This document shows positions 63,212-64,000 of a stretch of DNA of 64,000 nucleotides, one piece after another. Numbering within the stretch: the first letter of the stretch is position 1; each line of letters starts with the position of its first letter. The stretch is from Paraburkholderia sprentiae WSM5005. GTDB lineage: Bacteria > Pseudomonadota > Gammaproteobacteria > Burkholderiales > Burkholderiaceae. Below the pieces are notes generated by a model. The model made no database searches. It saw nothing but the letters and a program-made list of their open reading frames with translations, and was not told the origin of the DNA. The translations under genes were made by a program, and so were the position numbers. The stretch is from contig NZ_CP017563.2 in NCBI RefSeq assembly GCF_001865575.2, forward strand, positions 124,001 through 188,000. Reading direction: 5' to 3'.

Positions 63212-63919
63212 ATGGCCGATCTTCGAACTGTCGATATCTACCGCTACGACCCCGACGCCGATGCGAGCCCGCGGCTGCAGCAATACAAGGTCGAACTAGG
63301 CGGTGACGAGCGCATGTTGCTCGACGTGCTCGCCACGATCAAGACAATGGACGAGTCGCTGGCCTATCGCCGCTCGTGCCGCGAGGGCATCTGCGGCTCG
63401 GATGCGATGAACATCAACGGCAAGAACGGGCTTGCATGTCTGACCAACATGAAGGAGCTGCCGCAGCACATCGTGCTGCGTCCATTGCCGGGCTTGCCGG
63501 TGATTCGCGATCTGATCGTCGACATGACGCCGTTTTTCAACCAGTACCATTCGATCAAGCCGTGGCTCGTCAACGACGATCCGCCGCCCGAGCGCGAGCG
63601 CCTGCAGTCGCCGGAGGAGCGCGATCAGCTCGACGGACTGTACGAATGCATTCTGTGCGCGTGCTGCTCGTCGTCGTGCCCGAGCTTCTGGTGGAACCCC
63701 GACAAGTTCGTCGGTCCGGCGGGCCTGTTGCAGGCCTACCGGTTCATCGCGGACTCGCGCGACAACGACACGGCCGCGCGACTCACCAATCTCGAAGACG
63801 CGTACCGGCTGTTTCGTTGCCGCACGATCATGAACTGCGTCGACGTGTGCCCGAAGGGATTGAATCCGGCGCGCGCGATCGGCGAAATACGCTCGATGCT
63901 CACGCGCCGCACGGTGTGA
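63212..63919 (+). CDS. Succinate dehydrogenase/fumarate reductase iron-sulfur subunit (orphan copy)
   Basis: 235 residues with all SdhB cluster ligands. The [2Fe-2S] cluster is in RRSCREGICGSDAMNINGKN, then GLAC (Cys56, Cys61, Asp64, Cys76). The [4Fe-4S] cluster is in ECILCACCSSSCPSFWW (Cys146, 149, 152, 156). The [3Fe-4S] cluster is in FRCRTIMNCVDVCPKGLNP (Cys203, 209, 213). In the normal complex it links flavoprotein SdhA to quinone in the membrane. Here no sdhC, sdhD or sdhA lies upstream; the preceding gene is a molybdopterin oxidoreductase, and only 81 bases remain to the window edge. The start at 63212 follows GGAG. It may be a paralogue serving as electron conduit for that enzyme. The general symbol sdhB is withheld because the partner is unclear. 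Confidence 0.9.
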   Translation: MADLRTVDIYRYDPDADASPRLQQYKVELGGDERMLLDVLATIKTMDESLAYRRSCREGICGSDAMNINGKNGLACLTNMKELPQHIVLRPLPGLPVIRDLIVDMTPFFNQYHSIKPWLVNDDPPPERERLQSPEERDQLDGLYECILCACCSSSCPSFWWNPDKFVGPAGLLQAYRFIADSRDNDTAARLTNLEDAYRLFRCRTIMNCVDVCPKGLNPARAIGEIRSMLTRRTV

Positions 63920-64000
63920 TCTAAAGAGGCACCGCATCGAATCGCGTGCAACACCGGCCGTGCGCGTCGCTGCTTGCGCCATTCGTGCGCGTTCAGCGCC

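Overview
The window looks like a chromosomal stretch of a Burkholderiaceae bacterium, most likely Paraburkholderia or a close relative. This rests on the high GC content and on protein families typical of that group: DUF4148, DUF4142 and DUF2182 proteins, a large trimeric autotransporter paired with an OmpA-type lipoprotein, and a membrane PQQ glucose dehydrogenase. It is an inference; there is no rRNA or other marker gene here. I see no tRNA, rRNA, CRISPR array or replication origin.

Layout. 1-2 kb is a scarred region: the 5' part of an IS110-family transposase runs off the left edge, followed by the decayed membrane anchor of a trimeric autotransporter. 2-9.3 kb holds an intact 2141-residue trimeric autotransporter and an OmpA-like lipoprotein. 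10.1-16.1 kb is a minus-strand catabolic cluster: GntP permease, amidohydrolase, MFS transporter, GntR/UTRA regulator and nitrilase. 16.7-22.9 kb is an oxidative pentonate (Weimberg-type) operon: MFS transporter, IlvD/Edd dehydratase, FAH-family 2-keto-3-deoxypentonate dehydratase and 2-oxoglutarate semialdehyde dehydrogenase, with a GntR/LacI-type palindrome in front. 23-27.1 kb has a DUF4148 protein, an overlapping DUF2182/DUF899 pair, a divergent unusual regulator and a beta-propeller protein. 27.2-32.7 kb is a seven-gene Mrp/Mbh-like cation/proton antiporter operon with a double-length D subunit.

32.9-43.4 kb is mixed: an amino-acid binding protein, a DUF190 protein, an ArsR/AHSA1 pair with a decayed VOC gene, a GH28 lipoprotein, a secreted phosphatase-like protein, a DUF4142 protein and a glycosyltransferase. 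43.7-49.3 kb contains respiratory genes: PQQ glucose dehydrogenase and a CioAB-type quinol oxidase with a tiny DUF2474 gene. 49.7-51.5 kb encodes a HAD phosphatase fused to a P-loop ATPase. 52.2-53.7 kb is a compact, less GC-rich island with a PAAR protein, a Tae4-type amidase effector and a probable membrane immunity protein. 53.8-60.7 kb groups stress functions: hemerythrin, manganese catalase, flavohemoglobin, small acidic or secreted proteins and a RecQ helicase. 60.9-63.9 kb pairs a YdeP/FdhF-type molybdopterin oxidoreductase with a complete extra copy of the succinate dehydrogenase iron-sulfur subunit.

The most promising leads are the PAAR-Tae4-membrane protein cassette, the structured leader of the IS110 transposase (possible bridge RNA), the HAD-ATPase fusion, the DUF2182-DUF899-regulator locus, and the YdeP-SdhB pair. 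Positions and motifs come from direct reading; functions come from family knowledge and were not checked by database search.
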